In this document: positions 1 through 12,200 of the stretch, piece after piece
Layout: every line of letters begins with the position of its first letter
Position numbering within the stretch: position 1 is the first letter of the stretch
Assembly (NCBI GenBank): GCA_001662425.1
Contig: BDDC01000028.1
Coordinates: 62,001-126,000 of the forward strand
DNA length: 64,000 bases
Reading direction: 5' to 3'
From: Chlamydomonas sphaeroides
Taxonomy: Eukaryota; Chlorophyta; Chlorophyceae; Chlamydomonadales; Chlamydomonadaceae
The notes under the pieces: generated by a model
What the model was told of the DNA's origin: nothing
Seen by the model: only the letters and a program-made list of their open reading frames with translations
Databases searched by the model: none
Position numbers and translations under genes: made by a program

Positions 1-1368
1 ACGACACGGCCGCGTGGAGGGGAGGAGGGGCTCCAGCGCAGGTCCCCGGCCCGTGCAAGTAAGCCTGCCCCTGCAGAGACGCCTGTGCGCGGGAACAGCA
101 AGCGGTAAGGGCAGGCAGGGCCCCTGCCGCCGCACCTGCTCCTTGAACCAGGCGCGGTCGGTTTTGCCCGACAGCTGCACGCCAGCCGCCACGTCGATGG
201 ACAGGTCCAGCCCGAGACGCCGGGCGGAGCGGAACACGGACACCTTGCGGGCCGCCTCCCACTCGGCCGGGTGCTGCTCCATGACAGACAGCACCTTGGG
301 CAGCAGCGCCTGCAGTTCCGATGGGCCCAGGGCCGAGAGGTAGGCCTTGCGCTTGGCGGCGGCAAGCAGCGGAGACCAGCACGCAGCGGCGTCGGCTCGT
401 CAGAGCGTGGGTTAGGCGAAGAAAAGGAGACCCTTGTGGCTAGTAAAGCAGAAACGAGAGTGGCGCAGGCCATGTGTCAAGCACAGGCAAGCCAACTTAC
501 CCAGGGTGCGTGCGCGTGCTTGGTGCCAATAACGTTGATGTTGCCCATCAGGTCCTGGACAGCAGGCGATGCAGGGCAGGCACTGCGTGTGGTGGGAGCG
601 GCAGGTGCTAAGCGTAGGGTTGCCAAATCGCTTCAGTACGTTACCTCAAGTATCTTGCATTTTTATCAGTAAACACGGTGCATAGTCTTCAAAGGAAGGT
701 GGCAACCCGAACAATGCAGGTGAGGCGGAACGTGGTACCGGTGCTGCAGAGCCCGCAGCCGCGCAGCTACCCGGGGTGAGCAGGTGGGGTGTGAGCACCC
801 GAGCGCGGTGACCGAACCTTGCCCCCGAGAGGAGCCCCAAGCTACAACCCCCACCTTATGCACACCCAGATGGTGTGTGCTTCAACGCCTCACTATCACC
901 CCCTGGTGACGGGAGCGCGCCGTGACTTGTGACCGCACCTTGAAGCCCTCAAAGGGCATGTCGGAGAAGGCGCCCTCGTCGCGATAGGCCGACTGCACCA
1001 GCCGCATGTCGCTCACAACGTACACCGGCGCCCCCAGAAGGCTGATGCGGAACACGCTGCCGTATTCCTTGTACCTGGGGACGGCGGCGCGGCGAGGCAG
1101 CCTTCAGGGTTGGCATGGATCGAAGTCCTACCCACGGTTCGTGCCGCGCTGCCCACCTGCTCCAAAGAAAACGCGTCGTGTCGAAAGCTGTTGACAGCGC
1201 TAGCGTATCGCCAAACACGGGCAGCGAGAACCAGGGGCCGAGCTCCTTGGGCTCGCGAACGCGCTTGACCAGCGCCAGCAGCACAAAGCTCGCGAGCAGC
1301 GTTGCAAATATTGTTAGCGACAACGTAGCGCTACTCGCAGCAGGTGGCCACGCTGCTTGGGTCTCCAT
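1..1368 (-). CDS. Cytochrome P450, N-terminal part (runs off left edge)
   Basis: Haem-thiolate monooxygenase, N-terminal third only; the haem-binding Cys exon lies beyond the window. Exons seen: 1368-1157 (phase 2 end), 1074-939, 554-501 and 351-136, all with GT donors and AG acceptors and continuous phase. The protein starts METQAAWPP, followed by a hydrophobic anchor (about residues 13-35, ending LALVKRVREP) and a Pro-rich hinge with LPVFGD, typical of ER-anchored P450s. The next exon reads YKEYGSVFRISLLGAPVYVV, the usual beta-1 region. The later exon RKAYLSALGP... aligns with RKVFSASLAPP... of the complete P450 at 31834-37773. Exon 1 is 212 nt in both genes, and both end in phase 2, so they are paralogues. 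It is transcribed away from the BAHD gene starting at 2352, with about 980 bp between the two starts. The P450 family number and substrate cannot be told. Confidence 0.88.
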
Positions 1369-2351
1369 CGTAGAGAATGCGAAGTTAGCTGACCAGCCTA
1401 TGTAACATATTGAAGCATGTAAGGTGCTGGATTGCTTATGTGCGATGCATGAGTGGGTGGTTCGTGAGCGGGAGGAGGTTGGCGGTTGGTTTGGCGCCTT
1501 CCACGTTCGACACGGCCCAACTCTACCGTGGGCGATGCCCCCCACGCTCGCCATTGATAGGCACATGTCATGAACAGCAAGGTGCCACTGACCGTAGTCC
1601 CTAAGCTTGATTGGAATGAGGGTCGCGGCGCCCCTGCTCACTATTTCCGACCCACATGCACGATTAGCGTGCTCACGCGTGCTCCCTCGGCCCACATGAT
1701 ATCAGGGCGACTTGAACTCATCCTGAGAGATCACCCTGCTTGCGATGAGTGTGTGTTTGTTTGTGCGGTTGTGTCTGTTTGTGCAACGGGGGGAGCGCGG
1801 GGGGTGCCCACAAGCAGGGGGGGGGGCTGGGGGGCCCAGCCGGGGCTGCGCTTTGGGTTGCTGCCACGCATGACACTCGGTATGCTGCCTGGCATGCGAG
1901 CGCTGCTTACATCAGGGGCTGCGTTTGCGGCGCTGCGACGACAGCTTTGTGACAGCTCCGTGCGCTAGAGCATGCGTTGATAGCTCGCCGAGCGGTTCGT
2001 TATATCTAGCTCATAATATTATACCTGTGATAATACGTTTGCTAGCCCCAAGTGCACGAGGCGCCGAGAACTCCATGAACTCCAGCCGGGTTCACGCACA
2101 TCCCTCGCTCACCCATCGCGTGCGCTTTCGGCAAACATTGGCCCTCAAAGATTTGCGGTATGTATTGTCCAAATACTGATAGACGGTTGGTTTTACTTCG
2201 CATTCGATTTGCTGCAGCTTCGTTGGCACCTTGGTTGCTGCGCTTGCCCTACAAACCCAAGTTCAAGCCTCGCAGCTCTCGCTATCGGGCACAGCCCTTT
2301 TTGCCTTATCGGACGCGCATCCATCAAGACCGACCTAGTCTAGCAATAAAG
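1369..2351. promoter_or_regulatory. Divergent intergenic region (P450 / BAHD A)
   Basis: About 980 bp between two divergent start codons, so it must hold both promoters. It is less GC-rich near 1980-2050 and 2160-2350 than the flanking genes and contains a GT-rich low-complexity stretch at about 1745-1795 and a G-run at about 1796-1850. I see no coding exon. No specific operator can be named. Confidence 0.4.
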
Positions 2352-5150
2352 ATGCCTAGACATAGCGCTATGCACATGGAGGTGATATCTGATGCTCGTG
2401 TGAAAGCCGAAGAGTCGCCGGCTGCAGGGCAGGGGCCTATCCTGTCGGCCATGGACCAACTTGTGCTCTCGGCGTCGAGCTTCGGGTTGCACATCTTGTT
2501 CGAGCAGTCGCTGTCAGCGACAGTGCTGCACGAAGCGTTGGCGGCAGCCCTGGGGGCGCTGCCATCCTTCGGGGGCAGGTTGGCCAAGCTGCCGGTGGGT
2601 TCTGCGGCACGTGCTGCCCTATACATGTACTGCCTGGTGTTGCCGCTGCCCGGGTGCTGCGGCAACGCCGTTCAGCACAGACTGCTCCAAGACCACTTGC
2701 CCCAGCATTACAACGCACCACCACAACTCATCATCGCAGGACGGCCTCGGCTACGACGTCCAGCCGGGCTGCGTCGGCGCCCGGCTGGTGGTGGCCAGCA
2801 GCCCCGCCAGCCTGGGCGAGGCCCAGGGGCTGCTGGCAGACGCCCGCGGGTTCGCCAACCCCTGGGCCAGCTACGCGCTATCCAAGAACGTCATGGTGCT
2901 GGAGCATAAGCAGGTGAGCTATGTGCCAACAAGAAAGGTAGTAAGGCACAAGGGATCCGTACATACAGAGCTATCTGCGTGCGCCTCGAGGTATCCAGAT
3001 GCTTCTTGGTCCTAACTGTCCCATGACACCAACCGCCCCCGACGACTCGCCCAGCCTCCGCTCACGTCCGTCTTCCTGCTCCACCTGGCCGGCGGCGGCA
3101 GCCTGCTCACCGTCACGGCCTTCCACGGGGTCGCCGACTTCGAGGCGCTGCAGACCTTTGCCGCGCACCTCAGCGCCGCCTACAACAGCCGCCTGCTTGC
3201 CACCAGGCCGCCAGAGCTGGTCGCCGCGATGCGGCAGCAGAGCATGGAGACCGCCAAGGGGCCAGACGCGGACGGCCTAAAAAGCTCGAGTGCGCGATCA
3301 GCGGGTTCAAGGACAGGGTCCAGGGCATGCCTCCCCAGTCAACGGCCTGACGGCACCATGCCCGCCGCCGCCGGCTCCCGCAGGCAGTCAACGTGTCTGC
3401 CATGCACCGCCGCTGACGGCACCGCCACCGGAGCGTGCCAACCCGCGCCACGACCCCGCCGCGGTGAACTCGCTGGCGTCTGACAGCCTGCCTCGCCAGC
3501 ACGGCCACCGGCCCATGACGGCGTGCGGCGCTTTCACGCTCATGTTGCGGGCGCTGACCTTCCTAGTCATCCGCGGGCGAGGTTTTCAGGTGGGCTGCGA
3601 GGGATGGGGCTTTGCTTGAGCAAAGGAACATGCGGCTTTCGTTGTGACTGCGGGTGAATTGAATTGCGAGTTGTTGTTGTAGAAGCCGCCCTACCTGTGC
3701 GCACCCGCCCGCACGGAGTTTGCCGAGGCCTGGCTGGATACCGGTTGTATGTCGTCATGCGCCGCAGGCACGGTCTGTGCTGGTGCCCGCCGAGCGGCTT
3801 GCGGCTCTGAAGCAGCAGGCCACGGAGGAGCTGGCGCTGGAGAAGGCGGCGGAGGTTAAGCAGCGTGCGGCGGCCGGCGGCGAGGCCTCGGCTGGCGGTG
3901 ACGGCGACGAGCTGCTGGCGGGCGTGGAGTGGGTGTCCACCCTGGACTCCCTCACCGCGCGGCTGGTGCAGGTCCGGCTTCCCTGCGTGTTGCCTTCCTG
4001 CATGGGAGCGCACAACACCTCGCTCCCGCCCGCCCGCCGCCCATCCCGCCCTTTACCCTTTCCACAGGCCCTGCACTCGCTGCCGCTGCGCTCTCGCCAC
4101 CCACTCATGCTGCTGTACGGCACCAACATGCGTCCCCGCTTGCTACCAGCCCTGCCACCGGCGCTCCTGGGCAATGTTATGCACACCGTCCGGCTCAGGA
4201 ACCTGGAGCCCAGCCGCATGAGCCTGGGCCGCATCGCGGGTCGGCTGCGCCACACGCTCAACCAGTAGGTCGCTACATCCTGCCCGGTCGTGTGCACCGG
4301 CCGTCGCAATCAAGTCAATAGAGTCGCTAGCCACTATAGCCCATCTGCTGACCCAGCACGTCAGCAGACAAACAGCTACGGGGTCGGTGACGCGGGCGGC
4401 CCTGCGCCGCTCGCAGCACACGTGCCCTGCCTTGCCTGCCGACACCCGCGCCAATCCCCGCAGCCACGCGGCGCCGCAGTACCGGTCCGCCATCGCGGCA
4501 GTGCTGGCGGCCGGCGGCCGGGTGGACCTGCACGAGCTGCTGCTGGCGGGCAGCCCTGCCGACAACGTGCTAGCGCCCGAAGGGCCCTTCGTGGTCACCC
4601 ACTGGGACATCGACATGGCGCTGTGGCAGGTGAGGCCTTCGCATCACAGTCAGTCCAGTCTATCTAGCCGAATCATTGATGTATTGTTTGGTCAATAAAG
4701 AGATACGAGGGCGCGACTGGTGAGGCCGGAAGATGTGCACTCACTCACATGGGGCCGGCCTCGGCGGGGCCCGCCGTCTGTTGTGCTGAGGCTGCCCAGT
4801 GGGCCCGCCGCCCTGTGATAGCTGGGGCATGCTGCTGCGCCAGAGGAAGGGTGCAGGCCGCTTCAGCAGCCGCTTCAGAACTCCGACGGGCTCCGGCCCT
4901 GGGTATCGCAGATGCGCCATCCAGTGATCGCATGTCACAACGCACGCGTCATCTGCTCTGCCCCCCGCAGCTCGGCCCCTCGCCGCCGCTGTCCATCATC
5001 CCGGTCAGCAAGGCCGGGCCCAATGTAACCCACGTGTCGCCCAGCCCCTGCGGCGGCATGTGGCTGGTGCTGGGGCTGCACAACACGGCGTGGCGGCAGG
5101 TGGACGCAGCCTTCCCGCCGGCCAAGGGAGGACTGGCGGCGGCGCTGTGA
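2352..5150 (+). CDS. BAHD-type acyltransferase, copy A
   Basis: Predicted acyl-CoA-dependent O/N-acyltransferase (PF02458-like). Eight exons in phase: 2352-2594, 2740-2913, 3055-3289, 3384-3589, 3768-3971, 4068-4264, 4464-4629 and 4971-5150 (534 aa). The catalytic HXXXD is HGVAD (about residues 163-167), inside FHGVADFEAL. The second family hallmark before the C-terminal half is NMRPRLLPALPPALLGN. The DFGWG box near the C-terminus is replaced by WDIDMALWQ. A charged Ala/Glu/Lys linker (about residues 280-320) is specific to this local family. Exon 4 is the most divergent from copies B and C (ends TFLVIRGRGFQ instead of AAYHLGIRGRGFQ). Start taken at MPRHSAMHME; a start at the internal M is equally possible. 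It is the first of two direct tandem copies; acyl donor and acceptor are unknown. Confidence 0.87.
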
Positions 5151-5608
5151 GGCACAGAGCAATTGCGACGCGGACCGGTCGAGCGTAAGCCAAATGCGCG
5201 TAATGGATAATAACACGCACTGGGGCAGTGGGGTGGGAAGTTTGGGGCGGTGCATGGAATGTGACTGCGAGGACGTGCTGGCCGTGGCCGTGGGGCGGCC
5301 ATGTGGCACGCATCGTCGGGATGCACCGTGCTGCACCATGGACGATCGACACATGCCACGATTCATGGTTTGGCAAGAAGTCTAAAGGATATATGATGAT
5401 TGGTTGCGGCGTCCAGAGCAATGAAAAAAATGCTCGTGGTGTCCTCGTGGCGCTCTCGGCAGCTGGATTGACGGTTAAGTTTCGCGCCGAGAACTTAATC
5501 CCAAGCTCAGCATCCTATCAATAATTATAACAACTTCTATAACCGTGAAGCAGCAGCGAGACACAACCTGAGCACGTATTTGCTGCATCACCAGCAAGAA
5601 GCGCACAA
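5151..5608. other. Intergenic A-B, 3' and promoter region
   Basis: About 460 bp between the stop of BAHD A and the start of BAHD B. AT content rises just before the B start (about 5400-5600), as expected for a promoter. No further exon or repeat recognised. Confidence 0.4.
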
Positions 5609-8453
5609 ATGGCCAAATCTATACGCAAACGCGTGCTCTCGGATATGGTGCTGGCAGCTGGAGAGCCGACCGATGCAGGCAAAGGGCCCCTGCTGTCGGT
5701 GATGGACCAGGCTCCTTGCATCCTCTCGAGCTTCGGCGCTCACGTGCTATTCAAGGAGTCAATCTTGGCGCCAGTACTGCAGGATGCGCTGGAGGGGGTC
5801 CTGAAGGCATTTCCGTTCTTCACAGGCAGGCTGGTCAAGCGAAAAGTGCGTGTCGGCCCTGGCACGATCGCTGCACCCGACCACCGCACTTGAATTACTT
5901 GCCTCGGCTTCGCGACACCGGACCCTTAACGCCTCCTGCCCTGCCCGACTGCAGGACGGCCTCGGCTTCGACGTCCAGGCGGGCTGCGTCGGCGCCCGGC
6001 TGGTGGTGGCCAGCAGCCCCGCCAGCCTGGGCGAGGCCCAGGGCCTGCTGGCAGACGCCCGCGGGTTCGCCAACCCCTGGGCCGGCTACGCGCTACCCAT
6101 GGACCCCAAAGTCCTGGCGCGGAAACAGGCGAGCACCATATTAGCTCTTCGTGCGGTCTGCTCACGGTCGCGTGTGCTGGACACTCCATGGCCAGCGCCA
6201 CGCACTCATACTACCCACATCGAGGAGCCGGGGTCTGGGCCGGGCCGGTTGCAAGCTTACGGCATCTCTCTTTTCTCTTCCGTGTGACGATCCCCAATGG
6301 ACGCTTCATCCCCCAACCGCTCCTGCAGCCTCCGCTCACGTCCGTCTTCCTGCTCCACCTGGCCGGCGGCGGCAGCCTGCTCACCGTCACGGCCTTCCAC
6401 GGGGTCGCCGACTTCCAGGCGCTGCAGACCTTTGCCGCGCACCTCAGCGCCGCCTACAACAGCCGCCTGCTTGCCGCCGGGCCGCCAGAGCTGGTCGCCG
6501 CTATGCGGCAGCAGAGCATGGAGGCCGCTGCCGCGAAGGGGTCGAAAGCCAACGGCTCAGCTCCAGGCTCGGGTGGGCGAGGGGAAGGGCCAGGGGCCAC
6601 GGCGGCTGTGGGGCGAATCCTCTAGGGGCCAAGCACACTGACGCCGCGCCCTTCCCTTGCGCATCCTACCCACAGGTGCCGCTGCTGCCGGCAACGCGCC
6701 GCCGCGCACGGCGCCGCCGCCGGAGCGCGCCAACCCGCACCACGACCCCGCTGCGGTGCATTCACGGGCGTGTGCCGCCCTACCACCCGGGGTGCCGCCG
6801 CGCGAGGGCAACACTCCCCTGACGGCCTGGCGCCTGGCGGTGGTGCTGTGCCGCGCTGCCTACCACCTGGGCATCCGTGGGAGGGGTTTCCAGGTAGGTC
6901 GCTGCGTGTGGTAGCCCGGCGTGCGCGATAGCCACCGGCCGCGGCTGGGGGCGCGCCCTGCTAGGCCCTCTGAGCTGGGGGGGCGCCCTGCTAGGCCCTC
7001 TGAGCTGGGGGGGGCCGCCCTGCTAGGCCCTCTGAGCTGGGGAGGCGCCCTGCTAGGCCCTCTGAGCTGGGGGGGCGCCCTGCTAGGCCCTCTGAGCTGG
7101 GGGGCGCCCTGCTAGGCCCTCTGAGATGGGGGGGGCGCCCTGCTAGGCCCTCTGAGCTGGGGGGGCGCCCTGCTAGGCCCTCTGAGCTGCCCTATGTTTG
7201 GCGAGGGCTGAGTGTGCAAGACGTGGCAGCCGAGCGGGGCTGGCACTTCCGGCAGCAGAGACGTGCGACCGAACAGTGTGCGCGTGCTGCCCGGCCTGCA
7301 GATCCGTTCCGTAGTGGTGCCCCCCGAGCGGCTGGAGGCGCTGAAGCAGCAGGCTATGGAGGAGCTGGCGCAGGAGAAGGCGGCCGAGGAGAAGCAGCGC
7401 GCGGCGGCTGGCGGCGACGCCTCGGCTGGTGGCGGCGGCGGCGGCGAGCTGGCGGGCGTGGAGTGGGTGTCCACCCTGGACTCCCTCACCGCGCGGCTGC
7501 TGCAGGTCCGGCCTCCCTCGGGCTGACGCTGCCGTCTCTCTCTCGGCCCGTGCTCTGTCCGCTCGCAAGCACTGAAGCGACGGCCCACCGCCTCGCTGAC
7601 CACAGGTCGTGCACGCGCTGCCGCTGCGCTGCCGGCACCCGCTCACGCTGCTCCACGCCGCCAACATGCGTCCGCGCGTGTCGCCGCCCCTGCCGCCGGC
7701 GCTGCTGGGCAACGTGGCCTACCCGGCTCGGCTGGACCTCGAGGCGCCCAGCCGCATGAGCCTGGGCCGCATCGCGGGTCGGCTGCGCCACACGCTCACC
7801 CAGTAGGTCGCTACATCCAGCCCAGTAGTCGAGTCCACCGGCCGTCGCAATCAAGTCGAATGATTGTCAATGCTAGACACTAGCGCCCAGCTGCCCTCGC
7901 CGTTGCTCGAGCCCGCCCTCGCACACCTTCATGTTCTGACACTGCTTGCCATCCCGTCGTCCCATTCGCCGCCCCGCAGCCACCTGGTGCCGCAGTACCG
8001 GGCCGCCGTGGCAGCACTGCTGGCGTCCGCAGCATCCAACGGGTGCCGACCGCAGGTGTTCGACACGCTGGTTGACCCCAGCCTCTCCGGCAACATCTTC
8101 ACACCCGAGGGGCCCTTCGTGGTCACCAACTGGGACATTGACATGGCGCTGTGGCAGGTGGGAGCACGTAAAGAGGGACGGACCGAGCGCTCGCAGGCGC
8201 AGTGCCAGCCCCAGGGGAGGACGCCGGGCCAACTAACCCCTGCCCGGCGTCCTGCGTCTTGTTACCCTCGCAGTTCGGCCCCTCGCCGCCGCTGTCTGTG
8301 GTGCCCCTCAGCGCGGCGGGATGGAACGCCGCCATCGTGTCGTCCAGCCCCTGCGGCGGCATGCGGCTGGTGCTGGGGCTGCACAACACGGCGTGGCGGC
8401 AGGTGGACGCGGCCTTCCCGCCGGCCAAGGGAGGACTGTTGGCGGCGCTGTGA
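5609..8453 (+). CDS. BAHD-type acyltransferase, copy B
   Basis: Second tandem acyltransferase, 543 aa. Exons: 5609-5845, 5955-6128, 6329-6572, 6676-6893, 7302-7505, 7606-7802, 7980-8157 and 8274-8453; lengths are identical to copy C in every exon. Start MAKSIRKRVLSD matches the start region of copy C. HXXXD = HGVAD (about residues 161-165); NMRPRVSPPLPPALLGN at about 380-396; FVVTNWDIDMALWQ in place of the DFGWG box. Glu/Lys/Ala coil plus a Gly run (ASAGGGGGGELAG) in exon 5. Intron 2 starts CAG|GCGAGC where copies A and C have CAG|GTGA, so it is a GC-AG intron or a damaged donor. Intron 4 holds a 30-bp minisatellite. A TGTAA signal follows the stop by about 100 nt. Confidence 0.88.
6945..7190. 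repeat. Minisatellite, ~30-bp unit, in intron 4 of BAHD B
   Basis: Eight to nine head-to-tail copies of a unit containing CCCTGCTAGGCCCTCTGAGC followed by TGG and a G-run that varies by one or two bases. It lies wholly inside the intron between exons ending 6893 and starting 7302. Copies A, C and D lack it, so it arose or expanded in copy B alone. Confidence 0.95.
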
Positions 8454-8554
8454 GCGAGGCGCTGGGCGTGCGCCAGCGCCGCCGCGGCTGGGGCGCCTCA
8501 GCAAGGTAGCAGGCGGAGTGTTCTCACTGTGCACTGGTGGTGTGAGCGCGAGGT

Positions 8555-8559
8555 TGTAA
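8555..8559 (+). terminator. TGTAA polyadenylation signal of BAHD B
   Basis: TGTAA, the usual poly(A) signal of chlorophycean algae, 102 nt after the TGA of copy B. Confidence 0.6.
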
Positions 8560-9136
8560 AGCGAGCAGACGCTGCGCGGCGGGGCGCAGGAGACTGCTAG
8601 AGCGAGCAGTGGGCCCGCAACGCTCCAGGCCCGCCAGCAGATTGCTGGCCGGAGGCAAGGGGCGCGCAGCAAGCGACTTTGGTGCCGTGTGTCGTGTCGT
8701 GTCGTGTGTTTGAGGCAACCAGCTATTCCGCAAGGGGAGAAGGGGTGTGCCGTATGAGGTAACCAGCTATTTCGCAACAGCAGGGGGCGCACGGCTGCAG
8801 GGGTTCAGTGAGTTAGGAAATCTGGACGCACCGGCGGTCGTCCTGCAGTCGTGCTGTTGGTGCGTGGGCACGCAACAGCGGCGAGCGTACGTCGCAGGCA
8901 GGTCAGGGGCCGGCTGGTGTGTGCTTGCCCCTGCTCGCTGGTACTGCCGGCGCCGTTGGCCAAGGGTGGAGTGCAGCAGATTTCCCTGAGGACTAGTCAG
9001 ACGAGATTGGTGACAGATGCATGGGCTGATAGGTTGATCTGGATATATAGAGCTGACGGCATGCTATTGCGCAGCATACGCGCACGTGTATTGCTTCAGC
9101 CGGCCGGAGCACGGCTGCTGAAGTTTATGCTGATGA

Positions 9137-9141
9137 TTACA
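9137..9141 (-). terminator. TGTAA polyadenylation signal of the UGT gene
   Basis: TTACA on the plus strand, i.e. TGTAA on the minus strand, about 80 nt after the UGT stop at 9222. Confidence 0.55.
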
Positions 9142-9221
9142 TTGGCAAGTGTGGAGGTGATGACATGCCACCCAAACGATGTCCGAGCAGAACATCCGTC
9201 TTGCGCGGCGCGCATAAAGCC

Positions 9222-12200
9222 CTAGGCAACCTTAGCCTTGGCCTTCCCACAGCTTGCCGCAACCCCACGTGGGGAGCAGCACCACCGCAGCAACAACCCC
9301 GCAAACACAAGCACCAGCAGAGGCACGGCCGCTACCGTCGCAAACGCCGCTGCCACCACCGCTATGTTGTCGGGCTGCGCCAGGTGCTCCGTGCTGCCCA
9401 GCGCCGCCACAGCCTCCACCAACGCCGCCGCGTGTGTGGGGCCGGGGGCCACGCGCACGAGAAGCGCCAGGCGGCGTGCGGCGGCGGCGAAGGAAGGCTC
9501 GCGCAGGATCTGCGGTGGGTGGGCGGCCGTCGGTCGGGTGCGTGCGCGGGCCGGTGCGGAGGGACGGGTCCAGGGCCGGGGTGGCGGGGTGCGGGACGCG
9601 GGCAGCACAGCAAAACACACCGACGACCGCAGCCACCCAGCTGGATTTGCGTGACAGCCACATAGCGCCCGACCCAGAAGCATGCACGCACGCACCCGGC
9701 CGGCCGCCTGCTCCACCTCCTCGGCCAGGCGCGGCGAGGTGTGCCGCAGCACCAGCGCCGCGCCCTGCTGCGCCGCCCGCCACGCGTTGGCGGGCTGGTC
9801 CGCGAAGCCCGGCAGCGCCACCAGCGGCAGCCCCACGTACAGCGCCTCGCTGAGGCTGCTCCAGCCGCAGTGCGACACCATGCCGCGCACGGACGGGTGC
9901 CGCAGCGCCGCCAGCTGCGGCAGCCAGGGCTCGACCCGCAGCCGCGCCGCCACCGACGGCTCCAGGCGGCTGACCTCCGTCCCGCCATCGCTGCCGCCAC
10001 CGGAGCTGGCGGCGGCGGCAGCCACAGCAGCTATGCGCGCGGCGAGGTCGCTGCCGGGGGTGAGGCGCAGGGCCCACAGCACCCGCACTCGCTGCGCCGC
10101 GAGGCGCAGGAAGGCGGTCAGCATGGCGCCGTACACCTCGTCCGAAAAGTCGACGAGCGTGCCCAGCCCCACGTACAGCACGGGCTCGTCCCCGGCGGCG
10201 TCCAGCCAGGCCCGTGTCGCGTCTCCCAGCTCGGCGCCGGTGGGCGGGTCGAAGATGAGCGGCCCGACGTTCGCGACGTGGGGCGGCAGGGAGAGGGGCG
10301 GCTCGAAGCCGGGGGCGGAGGGCACCAGGATAAGGGGCGGCGGCTGCGGCAGCGATGGCGGCGGAGGCACCAGGCCGGGCGTGGCGGCGATGCCGCCCAT
10401 GATGCCGGCCACGGCGGGCGCCACCAGAAAGCGCAGCAGGCCGGTCACGAACAGGTTGGTCAGCGCGTCACGGAAGGACATGCTGCTCGGCACCATGACG
10501 CCGGATCCAGGGATCCACCAGGAGGTCGGCACATGGAACTGCGGTCCCAGCTGGAGGTTCAGATTTACCGAAAGGAGGCATGGAAGGGAGGGAGGGAGGC
10601 CAATTATGGGGGGGGCGAGTGCAGCAGGGCATTCTGCGGTGCAGCGCCACGTATAGAGCATGTGGGCTGGCATAGACATGAAGCGGCCACGGGGAGCTGG
10701 CAGGGCGAGGCGGCCACGCGGGGCTGGCAGGGCATGGCGTCCACACGACCACGGCCACATTCGAGGCCCGACACACTGTCGTACGGCAGGCCGTGCCACC
10801 CACCTGCTGCGGGAAGCTGGTGGAAGTCGAGAACACCAGAGGAGCGCCGATGTACGGCGCATAGTCCATGGCGCACGATGTCAGCACGTCGGTCACGACC
10901 GCATCAAAGGAGCCCGGTCCTAGCCTGGGGAAGATGGGGGAGGGAGGCCACGGTGATTGAGCACATTGGGTGATATAAGCCGAGGGCACTGCGTCTCAGC
11001 ACCGTTGACTCATCGGAGCGTGCCTGCTGCGTGCCTGCTGCGTGCTGGGCGGAGCACATGGGTCGCGCTGTCGCTTCCCTACGAAACATGTATTAACCGT
11101 GCGTGCTAGTAGTACTGGTAGTAAGTACGTGTCCCATTTATGCCATGTTTCCGGGGAGATGGGCCGCCCTGCACATGGCACCGGCCAGCCCGCACCTGTG
11201 CTCCTCCACCAGGGACTTGCAGAACAGCAGATGGAACTCCTTGACCTGCGGGCGGGCGGCCCCGCGCGTGTGTGTGTCGGGGTCGCCAGGGTAAACGCCC
11301 AAGGGAGCTGGTGGTGTGTGCGAAAGCCCCGGCCGATGCCAGCTCCCTGCTGCATTGGCTAGCTGTATGCACACGCTGCGAGCGTGCCATGGGTTGGAGG
11401 CCCCCGGCGCCAGCGCTGCCTGGCAATGGTGCCAGGCAGCCTTGCGCCCGTCGCCAACTTGGGCGCGGCACGAAGTCATCATCCTCTCACATCGTTATTG
11501 TCTCCCGCTGACCAACATGATCACAGCACCTGACAGCACAGCGCATGTCGCACCATGAGGCCGGTGCTGTTGCGCATCGCCGACAGCGGGTCGGACTCCC
11601 AGTGCTGCACCGCCCACTGGTCGCGCACGCGGCGCTGCTCCGCGTTCGTCAGCGGCCGGCCCAGCGGCAGCCAGCGCAGGCCCAGCGCGCCGAAGTCGAC
11701 CTGCCTGCCGAAGGGCAGCTCCAGGAAGTCATCGCTGGAGCCGAACCAAACCTGACAACAGGGGAAGTCAGGGGGCATGGCGTATGCCCCAACGGCGTGA
11801 GGGGCTGACACGAGGACGGAGGCGTGAGCGTGAGCGGCGGGCCAGATGCGCACTGCCCTGCCCTGGTTTGTTGTAGTCATGGCAGGGGCGCACGCCCCGG
11901 CGACCACGCATCAGCGTTTTATTTCGGAAAGGCAGCACCACAGTTTGGGGTGCTGCGACGCACCTCGTGTCCCCGGCCGGCGAGCTCCTGGCCGAGGCGT
12001 ACCAGCGGCAGAGCGTGCGAGGCGTATGGGACGGCTGTTATGAGGATACGTAGCGAGGGCAGCTGCTTCTGCAAGCCGACGGGGTCTCGGCTGGTGATGA
12101 CGGCCTGCGGGTGGCGGCACACGCACGGGGGCAGCGAGTTGGTGGGTTTCGGAGGGCAGGATTCGGGGGGGTTGTGTTAGGGACACCTGTGTGCTTGCTG

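Larger units (their letters stand above)
8454..9221. other. Convergent intergenic region BAHD B / UGT
   Basis: 3' ends of a plus-strand and a minus-strand gene face each other. It contains a short (GTGTC)n run near 8690-8712 and an imperfect direct repeat of AACCAGCTATT (about 8718 and 8761). Poly(A) signals lie at both ends (8555 plus, 9137 minus). No coding exon seen. Confidence 0.5.

Noticed and set aside
3683..3745. Extra exon KPPYLCAPARTEFAEAW in BAHD A
   Set aside because: It follows a good acceptor, but no donor gives the right phase into the next exon and copies B-D lack it.
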